DNA of 64,000 nt from Crotalaria pallida (GCA_037953625.1 CM075650.1:8372501-8436500); one strand, 5' to 3'; positions 13,009 to 24,861 are shown, numbered from the stretch's first letter. Translations and numbers: made by a program. Notes: generated by a model from the letters alone, not told the origin.

Positions 13009-13360
13009 GACTTTTTTACTTAAGTGGGGTAATTTTACAAACAATTTACAAAAAAAGGGTAGTTTAAAAACTATTTACGTAGGACCGGGCAGTCAACGAA
13101 ACTATTTACGTAAATGGGGCAGTCAAAGTCAAAATCCAAGGTCAAATGCGTCATCCGGGTTGACGCAACCCAAAAGTGCCACGTGTCAGCTCCCCATTCG
13201 GCCTCCAGATTCCATTAGGATAAAAAAGTATAAAAAAAAAACAACCGACAGCTCTGCCACGTGGCGCAACCAGGGGGTTGCGTCACTGCGGCTGACGCAA
13301 CCAAACGCGTCAACCGCAGTGACGCAACCCTCTGGTTGCGCCACGTGGCAGCGCGGTCCT
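13009..13360 (+). repeat. Left terminal inverted repeat of the 12.2-kb MULE
   Basis: Matches the complement of 24906-25251 almost throughout. Shared blocks include TTTACTTAAGTGGGGTAATT, GTCAAAGTCAAAATCCAAGG and CTCCCCATTCGGCCTCCAGA. It contains ACGT-core G-boxes (CCACGTGG) and a long internal palindrome. Confidence 0.95.
13256..13349. repeat. 94-bp hairpin palindrome inside the left TIR
   Basis: Two 43-bp arms starting and ending GCCACGTGGC are inverted around an 8-bp loop. Only two mismatches occur between the arms, and in RNA both would be G-U pairs. Each arm contains a G-box and several TGACGC motifs, so the unit holds paired bZIP-like sites as well as a strong hairpin. Confidence 0.9.
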
Positions 13361-13456
13361 CCCCGTTCCGGCCCATGCGTCTGTCCCAATCTACACGTTT
13401 TAAACCCACCTACAACCTACCCAATCCCCTTCTCCCCATTAATTACCTTCTCATAT

Positions 13457-14367
13457 GAGTAATAGATTATGAACCCCAACTAATATCCCCAAACCCCAAC
13501 TTTAGAAGTGAAAATACTATAATGCCCTAATTAAAAAAATTCTAAATTACAAACCCCAATTTTCAACCCCAAACCCCAAACCCCTTTTTTGCAATATGCA
13601 TGAGTGGCCCAACCCAATAAGCAACAGAAGAAGTACATGGAGGAGCTGAAATCTGCCATGGAGGAGCACATGGAGCTTACGGCATATCTTGTCAGAAACT
13701 CACCTCTTCGCCTAGCTTACAGAAAATTCTCTTTCTGTTCATGTTGGTGATTATGTTGCTATTAAGATGCGTTTTTTTTTCACGGGACGAAGCTTTTCCG
13801 ACTGTCCAGTGTCGGAAAAATAGTTTCCGACTCGGGACTCTCGGAATTTACATTAATTTTCCGACCCAGCAGTCTTGGAAACTATAATTTGAATTAACTT
13901 TGGATAATTATGATTAATTTTTCCGATACCTAGCTCTCGAAATTTTCAGTTTTTCCGAGACCCCGAAGTCGGAAAACTGAAATTTCGAGACTGGTTAGTC
14001 GGAAACTCAACACGGAAACGAGCCAGTTCTGTTTGTAGTTTAACTATGTCTTGAACACGCTTTTATCACTACATATGGTACCGAGATGAAGATCTGGGAA
14101 CATGAAAAGTGTTGGAAGAGAAGTTACTTGTGTTATGTGTTGAGAAGCAAGTATTATAAGAGAAGTTATAGATGAAGAAGGATGTGACTGCTGCCATCTT
14201 TGCTCCTCTCCATTTTTGACATGAAGAAGGATGAAGATCTATGTCTTGAAGTTGGGGAGAAGAAGAGGGTGGAAATGGAGTTTTAATAATACTTTGGGGT
14301 ACTTTAGTAATTTTATATCTAAAATTGGGGTTTGGGGATAGGATATGAGGTTTGTAATCTAACACTC
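13457..14367. mobile_element. Nested 911-bp Mutator-type element
   Basis: Ends are GAGTAATAGATTATGAACC and the complement of GAGTGTTAGATTACAAACC. They are flanked by a 9-bp duplication TTCTCATAT (13448-13456 and 14368-14376). Arms of about 80 bp share CCCCAAACCCCAA blocks. The centre (about 13600-13745) can be read as a lysine/glutamate-rich helical peptide and may be a captured gene piece. A following stretch has repeated CCGA/TCGG motifs. It has no transposase. Confidence 0.85.
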
Positions 14368-14916
14368 TTCTCATATTATAAGAGCATCTCCACCCGTGAA
14401 CGGGTTTTTCGTTCTTAAATGGACCTCACATATTATTTTATTATTCTTCACATCTTTCCATACTGCTAAGAACTTCAACCATATTTTCACTCCACCCATG
14501 AACCTACTTTTCGTTCATAAATGGGTCTCATTACATACTCCACACTCCTAATATTTTATTATAAATATAACCACCATCAACTAACCAAATTTAAAAAAAA
14601 AATGAAAAAAATTACCTAAATTTGTTCCACCAAAATACATTAAAAATAAGATAAAAATACATTAAAAATAAGATTAAAAATTATGAAAAACAAAAAAATA
14701 CATAAAATACTCCCTCACCTCATAACTCTCTCCTTAACCACACGTACTCTCCCTCACCAGTCACCACATTGACATAACTCACTCACTCAGCCACACATCA
14801 AACTATCAAAGTATCCTCACCACAGATTACCCAAAAAAAAAAAAAAGTACCCTCACCACAAAACTCAGCCTCCTTCTCCGTCCCTCACACTTCTTCTCTC
14901 CTCCTCTGTCTCCAGG

Positions 14917-17562
14917 TGTAACATCCCAAACTTAATTCCTAGTATAATTGATGATGGGTCAAGCTTAGAGTGAAGGAAATAATGATATTGAGTAAAGATA
15001 GTGGATTGAAGGCTTGTTTTAGGATTAATAACATAGGATCTTGAGAAATTTAAAATAAAAGATTTACAACTCGAAACACAAATTTCACCGTTGGATATGA
15101 AGATAAGAGCCTTAGGAAGGTTGTCACCAAATTTGAGCAAGATCCAACGGTTAACGAAAAGTTAAGGCTGTTCGAATGCGAAGGTTGCTGTCAGATTTCA
15201 GCAGTGGATATCGATGTGATGATTGTGCATATCGATGTTGGACATCGATATCCATAGGTGGATATCGATATCCACGACTTGCAGAACCAGTTTTTAAGTT
15301 ATTTGGCAGGGTTCATTTGGGGGAAAAATCAAATAATCACTCGATCTCTTTTAAGAAAAGCTAGGGTTCTTCATTTCCCAACCTCAAACCTCTTGATTCT
15401 GTATCAAATCGCCTCTTCCCTTCATCAAATCAAGAGTTCTACTTCTCTCCATCATCAACATCACTCATTTTCTCTCTCCCCTAGGGTTCCATTCTCCATC
15501 ATCAAATCCACCAAGAACAAGTGGGATTTCTCCATTCCATCAACAAATCTCTTCCTTCTTCACTCCAAGTAAATGTTTAATGCCATGGATTCCTTCTTTC
15601 TCCCTCTAATTCGAGTTCTCTTTCTCTCTCCTCCACCCATGGTGGTTTTTGATTCTAAGCCATGGAAGCTCCACTTTTCTTGAGATTTGGCATGACCTAT
15701 GACATGAATGCTAATCTTCTCTTTTTATGGCACTTGTGCTAGGTTCCTCACTTTTCTTTTGGGTCATCACTCAATTGGTGGCAAGACTCTCAAGCTTAAA
15801 GCAAGTGTAACCGCCTTATCTCTAAGTGTTGAGGTAAGGAGTGGGTATTAGTGAGTATTACCATACTCTGGGGAATAGTTTATAGTATGTATATAATGCT
15901 TGCTAAGAGTTAGGTGTTAGTATAAGGATTAGGAAACCTAAGTTAGAAAATAATGGTAATATTAGAAACGAACTTAGTGTAACTCTATGATGGGGAATAG
16001 GAAATATAATTTGATTAGGCAAACCAATAAATTGAACTAGCTAAATGCATGATCTTGCTACTATATGTTATTATAGGTGCTACTTGGGAATAATTGTTAA
16101 GTGCTAATGTGTAGGATATTCTAGGTGCTTATCTGAGTTGTTGCTAATTGTTATATATATTTGGTGTATTCTTGATAATTATTGTGAACTGTTCATTTGC
16201 TGCTCTAAGTGTTTAAGTGTTGTGAATTGTAATTGTGTTTATTTACTAGATGGTTTATATGAGATTATTAGGAATGATGTGTTTGCTATTGTATATTGAT
16301 ATTTGTTGCTTGTTATGATTGTTTGGAAGTGGTGAGTATGTTGGCCTTTGACCTGAGGTGACATACTTTGTAAATATGGTAAGTATGTGGGCCTTTGACC
16401 TTAGGTGACATATTTACCATGTGTGTATAGAGTGGGTATGTTGGCCTTTGACCTGAGGTGACATACTTTGTGAATATGGTAAGTATGTGGGCCTTTGACC
16501 TGAGGTGACATACTTATCATGTGTGTATAGGGTGAGTATGTTGGCCTTTGACCTGAGGTGACATACTTTGTAAACTGGGGATGTATGTGGGCCTTTGACC
16601 TGAGGTGACATACATCGTAAATGAAAATTGGAAAATTAAGGAAATGAAAAGGATAGGAAGAAAGGAATGAAGAATGAAAATGGAAAAAAAAAATACAAGA
16701 AACATAAGATAGGAAGGTTTGTAGAAGGATATAACAAGATAATTTGGGATTGTATTAGAAGTGTACTAGTAATAATAGGACAACAGGGTATGTAAAACGA
16801 GTTAAAGAGTTAGGTAATTAATGGGTAAAAAGGAAACTGAAGTAGGAGCATAGGTGGATTAGTCGGATAGGTAAAATGAACTATAACTTAGGAAAAATAA
16901 TGGAATCAAAATATTGATGCATGTTGGTATGAATGTGGCTGTTGTGAAATTGATTGAACTATGTGGTAATTGTGTGTGACTTGGTCGGTTATTATGTCAT
17001 ATTGGAAACTGCTTTTCCCATTTTATGTGTAATGCTCACTCCTTACTATTTCCACAGGTACTGCGATTGAGCTAGCACAGCCCCCGGCCGAGCAGGTTCG
17101 CTCTCCCTCACAGGGAGAGTAAGTCATATTAGTTGAGTCGTGTGTCTCGTCCTGACTACTTTTGGGATTTTTGTATATGATGATGATTAGGTGTATGTAC
17201 TGAAAAACATCATTTTGGGGTATAGTCAGGACCCCTCCTTGTGGGAAGGGAGTAATTTTGGAGAATTTCATGGAATTTAAATAACTGCTAAAACTTGTAT
17301 TAGTTTATAATTTTCCGCCGCACTGAAACTCTGATATAAATGATTTAATATATAATTTGGCCTTGATGGCTTTCTGATTTCACTTGAATTATTAAATTAA
17401 CAGGTTTACAGGAAAAGAACTCATTTTTGAAATGTCCATATTACAAAGCAAACTCTGTCCGTTTTGACAGAGATTTTCATAAGTTAAAATGGTATTAATC
17501 AGAAAAATTTAAATTCACTATTTTATTATGGGTATTTAAGGGTAATTATTTAGGGTGTTACA
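14917..17562 (+). mobile_element. 2646-bp solo LTR nested in the Harbinger-type element
   Basis: Begins TGTAACATCCC, ends GGGTGTTACA, with the 5-bp duplication CCAGG on both sides (14912-14916 and 17563-17567). It contains no coding region. The size, TGTAACAYCCC end and internal GA/CT-rich leader (about 15360-15600) resemble LTRs of chromovirus-type Ty3/gypsy elements, though that lineage call is inference. The small open frames at 15176, 16414 and 17023 are not genes. Confidence 0.85.
16332..16616 (+). repeat. Tandem repeat within the solo LTR
   Basis: Six copies of the core GGCCTTTGACCTGAGGTGAC lie at spacings alternating 47 and 53 bp (cores start at 16343, 16390, 16443, 16490, 16543 and 16590). 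Two diverged half-units therefore form a 100-bp higher-order unit. Confidence 0.9.
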
Positions 17563-18161
17563 CCAGGCGCTCCTCCTCCGTCCTGTATCCTTTCTCTCCT
17601 CCTCCGTCCCTTCCACAACTCAATCTCCACATTCGCTGCTCTCCTTGAGTCATCGATGGCTGCATGCAATTAGGACCAAAATCGGATCTGATCACCAGTT
17701 AACCAAATCGGTGGCTATTTTGATTCTATATTGACTTTGATGTGTATTTTTTTTTAAGATCTGCCTTTTTGTTGTTTGATTTTATTTAATTTTTTTTTCT
17801 CCTTTTCATATTGTAATTTGTTTTGAGGGATCGGTGTTGTGTTGTTGTTGCGTTTATTGTCCTCATCTGGATCTCATTTGTGTTCAATTCTTTGTTCTCA
17901 ACAAAATATAGCCGTTGGTTTCCATGATTTTTCATTATTGTTCTGTGTTGTTGATAATCTTCTCTCTCCTTCCTTCTATTTTTTTAATTAAAATATTCAC
18001 CCTCTTCAGCACATGAACTCGTTACCTAACTAGTGGATAGTAGCGAAAAGTGGACGAACGTAGATAGCCTCCACCGGTGATGAACCTTTACGAACCTTCA
18101 TAAAGGAATGAACGAACGGAAATTTTAACCGTTGGAGATGCTCTAACTTCCACCAACTCCC

Positions 18162-18168
18162 TATAAAT
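18162..18168 (+). promoter_or_regulatory. TATA box of the MULE PMD gene
   Basis: TATAAAT about 30 bp before a pyrimidine-rich leader, mirrored by the minus-strand TATA box at 24855-24861. A non-coding first exon appears to end at 18415 (CCAG|GTAAAT). A long intron then runs to the acceptor at 19863-19864, just before the first ATG. Confidence 0.65.
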
Positions 18169-18579
18169 TACTATTTACAACACCCTCTTTCCATACTTCT
18201 CTTCCATACACCAAATTATTTACTCCTTCTCTTCCCCTCTTCCCCACGGTGGTTTATACTTTTCTTCCCCACTATTACAATTTCTTCTCTTCCCCACTCA
18301 TCAAATTTACACACACATAATTTTTCTTCCGGTTTGAAAAATAAGCAAAAAAAAAGCGAGGAACTTCTTTTCTTTTCGGTCATCCTTCTACATAATTTTT
18401 TTTATACTCTTCCAGGTAAATTTTAATATTTTGTGAATATTTTTTTTATTTATGCACTTGTAGATAAAAAGTGATATTATTTGATTAGCTATTAGCATAA
18501 ATTTATTAATTTTATGTTGAGCTATCAGTTAGATTGTAAAATTTTTTTAGTTTAGTTACATTTTATATTTTTTTATGTA

Positions 18580-19541
18580 TTAGTTAGATTATAAATTTTT
18601 TTAGTAATCAGATTTTTTTGTTTTTTATGTTTAGCAATCAGATTTTTTATTTTTTATGTTCAGCTATTATTAGTAGTTAGATTTTAAATTTTTATTAGTT
18701 AGATATTTTATGTTTAGGTATTAGTTAGAATTTTTATTTATTTATTACTTAGATTTTTAATGTTTAGGTAAGACTTAGATTTTAATTTTTTTTTATATTT
18801 TAAAATTTATTTACGAAATTATTTTATTTATTTTTATATTAATGTGTACATCTTTATTTTATTTTTTGCACAATATTTATTATTATTATTTAGGTATTAT
18901 CAAGCTCTAATTTTTTTATTTTTAATTTAATTTATTACTTTAATGCATTTAGTGGTCAGAATTTTTGACTTTTTTATTAGTTATATTTTTTATGTTTAGC
19001 AATTAGTTAGATTTTAAATTTTATTTTAGTTATATTTTTTATTTTTTATGTCTAGCTATTAGTTAGATTATAAATTTTTTTAGTAATCAGATTTTTTTGT
19101 TTTTTATGTTTAGCTATCAGATTTTTTATTTTTTATGTTTAGCTATTATTAGTAGTTAGATTTTAAATTTTTATTAGTTAGATATTTTATGTTTAGGTAT
19201 TAGTTAGAATTTTTATTTATTTATTACTTAGATTTTTAATGTTTAGGTAAGACTTAGATTTTAATTTTTTTTATATTTTAAAATTTATTTACGAAATTAT
19301 TTTATTTATTTATATATTAATGTGCACATCTTTATTTTATTTTTTGCACAATATTTATTATTATTATTTAGGTATTATCAAGCACTAATTTTTTTATTTT
19401 TAATTTAATTTATTATTTTAATGCATTTAGTGGACAGAATTTTTGACTTTTTTATTAGTTATATTTTTTATGTTTAGCAATTAGTTAGATTTTAAATTTT
19501 ATTTTAGTTATATTTTTTATTTTTTATGTTTAGCTATTAGT
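18580..19541 (+). repeat. About 481-bp tandem duplication in the leader intron
   Basis: Two nearly identical AT-rich copies, roughly 18580-19060 and 19061-19541, share the same order of landmarks (TTATTTACGAAATTATTTT, TTGCACAATATTTATTATT, ATTATCAAGC). Each is built from short degenerate units of the form TTAGTTAGATTTTWAAT. Confidence 0.85.
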
Positions 19542-19870
19542 TAGATTATAAATTTTTTTATTAGTTTAGTTAGATTTTTTATGTTTAGCTAAACCTTAAA
19601 TTTTTTTTATTAGTTTAGTTAGATTTTTTTTTAACGTTAAGCTATTAGTTAGATTTTAAATTTCTTTTGTTAGATTTATATTTTTTTGTTTATCTATTTG
19701 TTAGATTTTAAATTTTTATTAGTTTAGGTATTATTAAGATTTAGAGCGTTATTTTTATTAGTTAGAATTTTTTTTATTTTTATTTGTTTAATTACGAAAT
19801 TTGTTTATTTATGTTATTTACTAGTTTGAATTGTTATTAATTATTTACATTATTGTTTATATAGGTACAA

Positions 19871-21401
19871 ATGGCAGGACGTGTGCTTAATCCTGGTCCT
19901 GAGGACGATTCAGTCTTATTTTTACAAGATAAACATGTGTTCTCAGCACGTATGAAACGGTCGCCCGGATCGTATTTTACGCTGTCGACGTGCACAGCAA
20001 TTTCATGCTGGAATTGCTGATATTCATCCAGCTTTGGTAGAGAATTTAAAGCGTAGTGGATTTTATTGGGTTGCAGAGATGATGTTATTTCATGTTGATC
20101 ATAGGTTAATTTCTGCATTAGTCGAGCGATGGAGGCCTGAAACTCACACGTTTCACATGTCTTTCGGAGAATGCACTATCACGTTAGAGGATGTTGATGT
20201 TTTGCTCGGTATCTCAGTGGAAGGAAGAGCTGTGATTGGTAGTACATCTAGTGATTGGCCAACACTTGTGGAGCATCTACTAGGAATGCGTCCACCAGAA
20301 GATGCTTTGAGTGACAGTGAACTGAAAATGGCATGGCTGGAGGCAAATTTTGGCCACTTTCCAGAGGGTCATGAGCATAATGAGTATACCAAGCTAATTT
20401 ATGCACGTGCATTCATATTAAGATTACTTGGAGGTGTTATGTTCGCAAATCACTCAGGAACTTTTGTGCAATTGAGGTTTCTTTGTCTCTTAGAAGACCT
20501 CGACGAAGCAAGAAATTATAGTTGGGGATTGGATGTGTTGTGCTTTCTATATCGTGAGTTATGTCAAGCCACCAACTACGCTCGAAAAGATATTTGTGGT
20601 TTTCTTCCACTCATACAATTATGGGCTTGGGACAGATTTCCTTCTATCGCCCCGGTATTAAGAACAATAAACGAAGATGAGTCTGTTCGACAAAATAACA
20701 CAGCATATGGTACACGGTAAATACATGTCAATTCTTATTATTATTATGTTTATTATCATCATCATCATTATTTTTGTTGTTGTTATTAATATTTCATTTT
20801 TTTCTGGTTTTTGATATTATAGGTGGGTGCATGGTCAGAATTATAGCAGACCTTCCCATCCCTTGAGTTGGTACAGGGGGAAATTTGATCAATTTATGGA
20901 AAATGATGTGCGTATATTTATTTTTATTCTCTCAACCCTCATTTCTCGTATTAGGCTCGTAACTGTTGTTGTTAATCTGAAAATGATATTTATTTGTAGA
21001 TTGTGTGGGAGCCATACTCGGCACTTGACTTGGATACCTTACCACATTTGGTGTTACAAAACAAAGATGCTTGGAGATCTCTATGTCCACTCATATGTTA
21101 CAATATTGTTAAGTGGCATCAACCAGATCGAGTCATGCGTCAATTTGGCATGCATCAACACATTCCTCTTCAACCATCCCAGCCAGAAGATTTGCATCAG
21201 TTGACCCTCAGAGGAAAACAAAATATTAATTGGGAAAATCGCTTGCAAGATATAATTAACAAGTGGAATAACAGGAATAAAAAAATTCAGTATAGCGAGC
21301 AACAAAATGTCCCTTTGGGAAGACAATCCGAATATATGATGTGGTATTTGCGTATTACAAGACGTTGGATGACAGAGTATGGTGCTAGTCAAGGCCACGT
21401 G
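19871..21401 (+). pseudogene. Transposon plant mobile domain (PMD) gene, damaged and 3'-truncated
   Basis: Plant mobile domain proteins (aminotransferase-like, the MAIN/MAIL1 family) occur both as host nuclear factors and inside transposons. Exons: 19865-20716, 20823-20907 and 21000-21401. Introns are GT-AG and phases join cleanly (R|WVHG, ND|IVWEP). Domain signatures include SGFYWVAEM, WRPETHTFHMSFGECTITLE, DVDVLLGISVEGR, LVEHLLGMRP, LRLLGGVMF, LWAWDRFP and IVWEPY. From the ATG at 19871 (MAGRVLNPGPEDDSV) a single-base shift occurs before about 19945. A TGA in the downstream frame at about 19951 replaces the Trp expected at that place, so the N-terminus is broken twice. The frame is then open to 20716. 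After the last recognisable segment (GASQGHV) a splice donor is followed by unrelated sequence, so the C-terminal exons are gone. Promoter and leader are shared with the MULE terminal repeat. Confidence 0.9.
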
Positions 21402-21481
21402 GTAATCTTAATTAAAATATTATATTTATTTCGTATTAGAATAATCACATTATATTCAAATATTATATTTATTGCATATGT

Positions 21482-23673
21482 CCTTTCAACAAAGTATTCA
21501 ACCAATTGATTATACATCCATTTCACCAGTGATGTAATTGGTAAACTACGAGCATCCTTTAAAAGCTTGTTGACACATTCTGACAAGTTTGTTGTCATGT
21601 GTCCATATCTTCGCTCATTTTCATCACAAGCTAGTAGCCATTGCTCTTTTGGTATGTCGTCGACCCATTTTTTTATTTCTTCACTTTTGCTACGGAGTCT
21701 GTTTAACTTCCTTTCCATGGTAAATTGGTCAGTAGCATAACCTGTATCGCTTACACAAATGTGATATGATACAATACAAGATTAAAAAATAAATAAATTA
21801 ATCCTGATATACTGTCAATAAAGAATAATGGGTACCTGCACTCTTCAATAAGTGCTTCAATTTCTCATTCTTGAATTTGGTATTGAAGTTGCTTCCTATA
21901 TGCCTTATGCAAAACTTGTGATACCCCCATGGAGCCTGCCAACCGAGAGCTTCATTACGAACAGCTGATAATATACTCCGATGGCGGTCAGAAATCAAAC
22001 ACAAACCCTGCTTATTGGTAACATGCTCACGTATGTGTGCTAAAAACCATTCCCAAGCAGACGCCGTCTCCCCTTCGACAATCGCAAATGCAAGCGGTAA
22101 CACTTGATCGTTTCCGTCCTGGCTTGTTGCAATCAAAAGCACACCGCGATACTTTCCATACAAATGAGTGCCATCCACTTGAATAATTGGCTTGCAATAG
22201 TCAAAGGCATCACGACATTGCTTGTATGTCCAGAATAGTCTTTCAAATATCCGAAATGATGCAAATTCTCCGGATCCGAGATAAGCATCTCTTTCCAGAA
22301 TATGATAATAAGCACCAGGAGCATAAAGAAGCATGTTCTCCATCCAAGCCGGTAACATAGCGTAAGAAAAATCCCAATCTCCATGAAATTTTTCGATTGC
22401 CTTTTGTTTTGCTAGCCAAGCTTTTCGATATGATATTCGAAAATTATATTGAGTGTTGATTATTGCTTGGATAGCCTTGATAGGAGTAGATGGTGCCGCA
22501 CAAATCAAATCTGAAACGTTTTTAATTTAAAAAAATAATTTCAAAATGTCATCAATCATATCAAAACAGGAACGTTTTTAAATGTCTTACCATGAATAAA
22601 CAATGCTATAACGTTAGAGTCCAACTTTTTGTGATCTTGTGACAACAATGTGTTCACACAAGTGTGTGGGCCGCCCCACGTCTTCGCTACCCATTCGTCC
22701 TCGTTTTTGGGTAAAATAGCTCTCATTTTCCACTGACAACCATCTGCATGTTTTGGGCATTTCAAATAGATTTTCGTCGGTTTCGATTCAACAGTGGTAT
22801 AACTTTGATGAGTCTTCATCGAATACTGCTTTATAGCCAATAAAATTGCTTCTTTGCTATTGAATTTTAGACCAACATAAAATCCATCACCCCCCTGGAA
22901 AGAAGATTCTGATACATCAAGCCCTCTACCATCAAATTCTTGATCTGGATGGTCCCAATTAATGTAACTAGAATGAGGAGTATGCAGTGGGAATGGACCA
23001 TAATCTAGATCTGTAATCAAAACCAAAAATAAAATAATATTAGAAAATTTTAATTACTTACTAACCAAATAATATTAAAATAAATATTATCTTTATAACC
23101 ACAAACCGGCAATTTCAGGGTTTGGACATCCTTGAAAATTTGGCATAACTGGTGTCGACTGTGAAGGAAAAGAAATACTAATTGCTCATTCCTCTTCGGA
23201 GTCAGACGAATTCACATATGTAAATTGAGCCTCATCTTCATCTTCTGTGATATCGTCATCCATATCTCGACGCCGCTCTTCATCATCACTCTCTGAAGAA
23301 TTATTCTCCATTTCATTTGCTCTTGTTTTTGTCAGGGTAGTGGAACTACCCGTAACGTCTAATTCAACATATATATCAATGACTCTCATATTCGACCCCT
23401 CAAAATAATCAATGACACAATGTATGTCACTATCATCATAGATCACATATTCAACATATTTGCTCGAATTTTCTTGCACTAAAAGTCTGCTTATGAACTT
23501 CGAAATGTATTGATTTTGTCCAAGCCTAATTTTTTCGCTTATATTCATCTTTAACTGCTCATAAGTGATACCACGTTGAATTTGTATCTCTTTTTTTCTC
23601 CTTCAAACGTTGTGCCTTCGGGTCCTTCGTAATATCTCCCATTATAATAAATGAAAACCAAGATTTTACCCAT
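21482..23673 (-). pseudogene. MuDR-type (MULE) transposase, damaged and 3'-truncated
   Basis: Transposase of the Mutator superfamily, which would bind the TIRs and catalyse cut-and-paste transposition. Minus-strand exons: 23680-23107, 23010-22591, 22510-21836 and 21741 to about 21482. All four join with matching phases. The first part (from MGKILVFIYYNG) is the N-terminal MuDR-type region with an acidic tail. Then comes FYVGLKFNSKEAILLAIKQY with YLKCPKHADGCQWKMRAI, the DNA-binding domain. The MULE catalytic domain follows with IIQVDGTHLYGKYRG (first Asp) and LCLISDRHRSILSAVRNE (second Asp). The fourth exon ends MTTNLSECVNKLLKDAR...VEYFVER. A one-base loss in an A-run near 23608 and a TGA near 23186 disable it. 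The SWIM zinc finger expected after VEYFVER is missing, deleted at the same junction that truncates the PMD gene. Confidence 0.92.
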
Positions 23674-23682
23674 ACCTGTTCT

Positions 23683-24743
23683 ACATGTAAAAAATTAATA
23701 ATTATTGCGAAATATTTAAATAATAAATAAATAACTAAAATAATAAACTAAAATATTGCAATAGCTTAATATAAAAAAAACATGTAAAATCACAAATTTA
23801 GAAAAAATAAATTAAATTTATTAAAAAAATATTAAATATTACATAAACTACACATATATATAGAGGAATTACACATATATAAAAATAAATAAAAGCACAA
23901 AATTATAAAAAACATGAAATAAAAAATAAAATATTACCTTAAATAATGAACTAAAATATTACCTTAAACACAAATAACTATAAAAATATAACTAATCTAA
24001 CTAATAAATATATAAAAAATCTAACTAATAAATAAATAAACCTAACTCCAACTATAAAAAAAAAATATAACTTCTAAATAGATAAAAATCTAACTAATAA
24101 AAAATTTAACTCCAACTAATAAAAATAACGCTATAAATCTTACTAATACATAGAACCTAAACATAAGAGAATAGAACTAATAAATAAATAAATAAATAAA
24201 AAATATATCAAATACATAAACAAAATAATTCTAACTAATAAAACTTTTCTAAATCTTACTAATAACTAAACTAATAAAAATATAACTTCTAAATAGATAA
24301 AAAAAAATCTAAGTAATAAAAAATTCAAAGTCAAGTAATATATATATGAAAAACATAAAAAATACCTAACATAAAAAATAAATTCTACTAGTAAAAAAAT
24401 TGAAAATCTAACTACAACATAACAGAACCTAAACATAAAGGGAATAGAACTAATAAATAAATAAAAAATATAACAAATACCTAAACAAAATAATTCTAAC
24501 TAATAAAACTTTTCTAAATCTTACTAATAACTAAACTAATAAAAATATCACTTTAAAAAAGATATAAAGTCTAACTAATAAAAAAAATCTAATCTCAAAT
24601 AATAAATAAATAAAAAATCTAGCTAATAATTTCTGTGTATTAATGCGATAAAAAACATAACAAAATAAAATAAGATTACAACTAATTATATATCCAAGTA
24701 CATATAACTAAAAAATTTAAAATTCGAAGAATCTAAAAACTTA
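23683..24743 (-). other. Leader intron of the MULE transposase
   Basis: About 1 kb of AT-rich DNA between a donor (CTCAAG-side GTAAGT, 24739-24744 on minus) and the acceptor at 23681-23682. It is packed with AATCTAACTAATAAA units, the complement of those filling the left leader intron at 18440-19860. It has no coding content. Confidence 0.65.
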
Positions 24744-24854
24744 CCTCAAGACTCTGTGATACAGTGCTAAGAAATAAGGTTGATTGTAGGAATATAATTG
24801 AATGAAAGAGAGATTATAAATTTTTACAAGGAGGTAGTATGGAAATGGATGCAA

Positions 24855-24861
24855 ATTTATA
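24855..24861 (-). promoter_or_regulatory. TATA box of the MULE transposase gene
   Basis: TATAAAT on the minus strand, about 45 bp inside the right terminal repeat. A short leader exon runs to the splice donor at 24744. Confidence 0.65.

Larger units (their letters stand above)
14382..18143. mobile_element. PIF/Harbinger-type element inserted upstream of the PMD gene, itself interrupted
   Basis: Ends GAGCATCTCCA and TGGAGATGCTC are flanked by the 3-bp duplication TAA (14379-14381 and 18144-18146), as for PIF/Harbinger elements. Without the solo LTR at 14917-17562 and its duplicated 5 bp, about 1.1 kb of non-coding sequence remains. It sits only about 16 bp upstream of the PMD-gene TATA box and so separates that box from the MULE terminal repeat. 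Confidence 0.8.

Noticed and set aside
13160..13462. Cluster of four ORFs on both strands near the MULE left end
   Set aside because: They fall within the inverted repeat and its hairpin. The same peptide appears at 24879-25100 because the repeat is duplicated.
20034..20118. Start of the PMD protein at a non-ATG codon near 20034
   Set aside because: The homologous frame continues upstream (QQFHAGIADIHPALV), and the true ATG at 19871 is separated from it by a frameshift and a stop. This is a broken gene, not a short protein.
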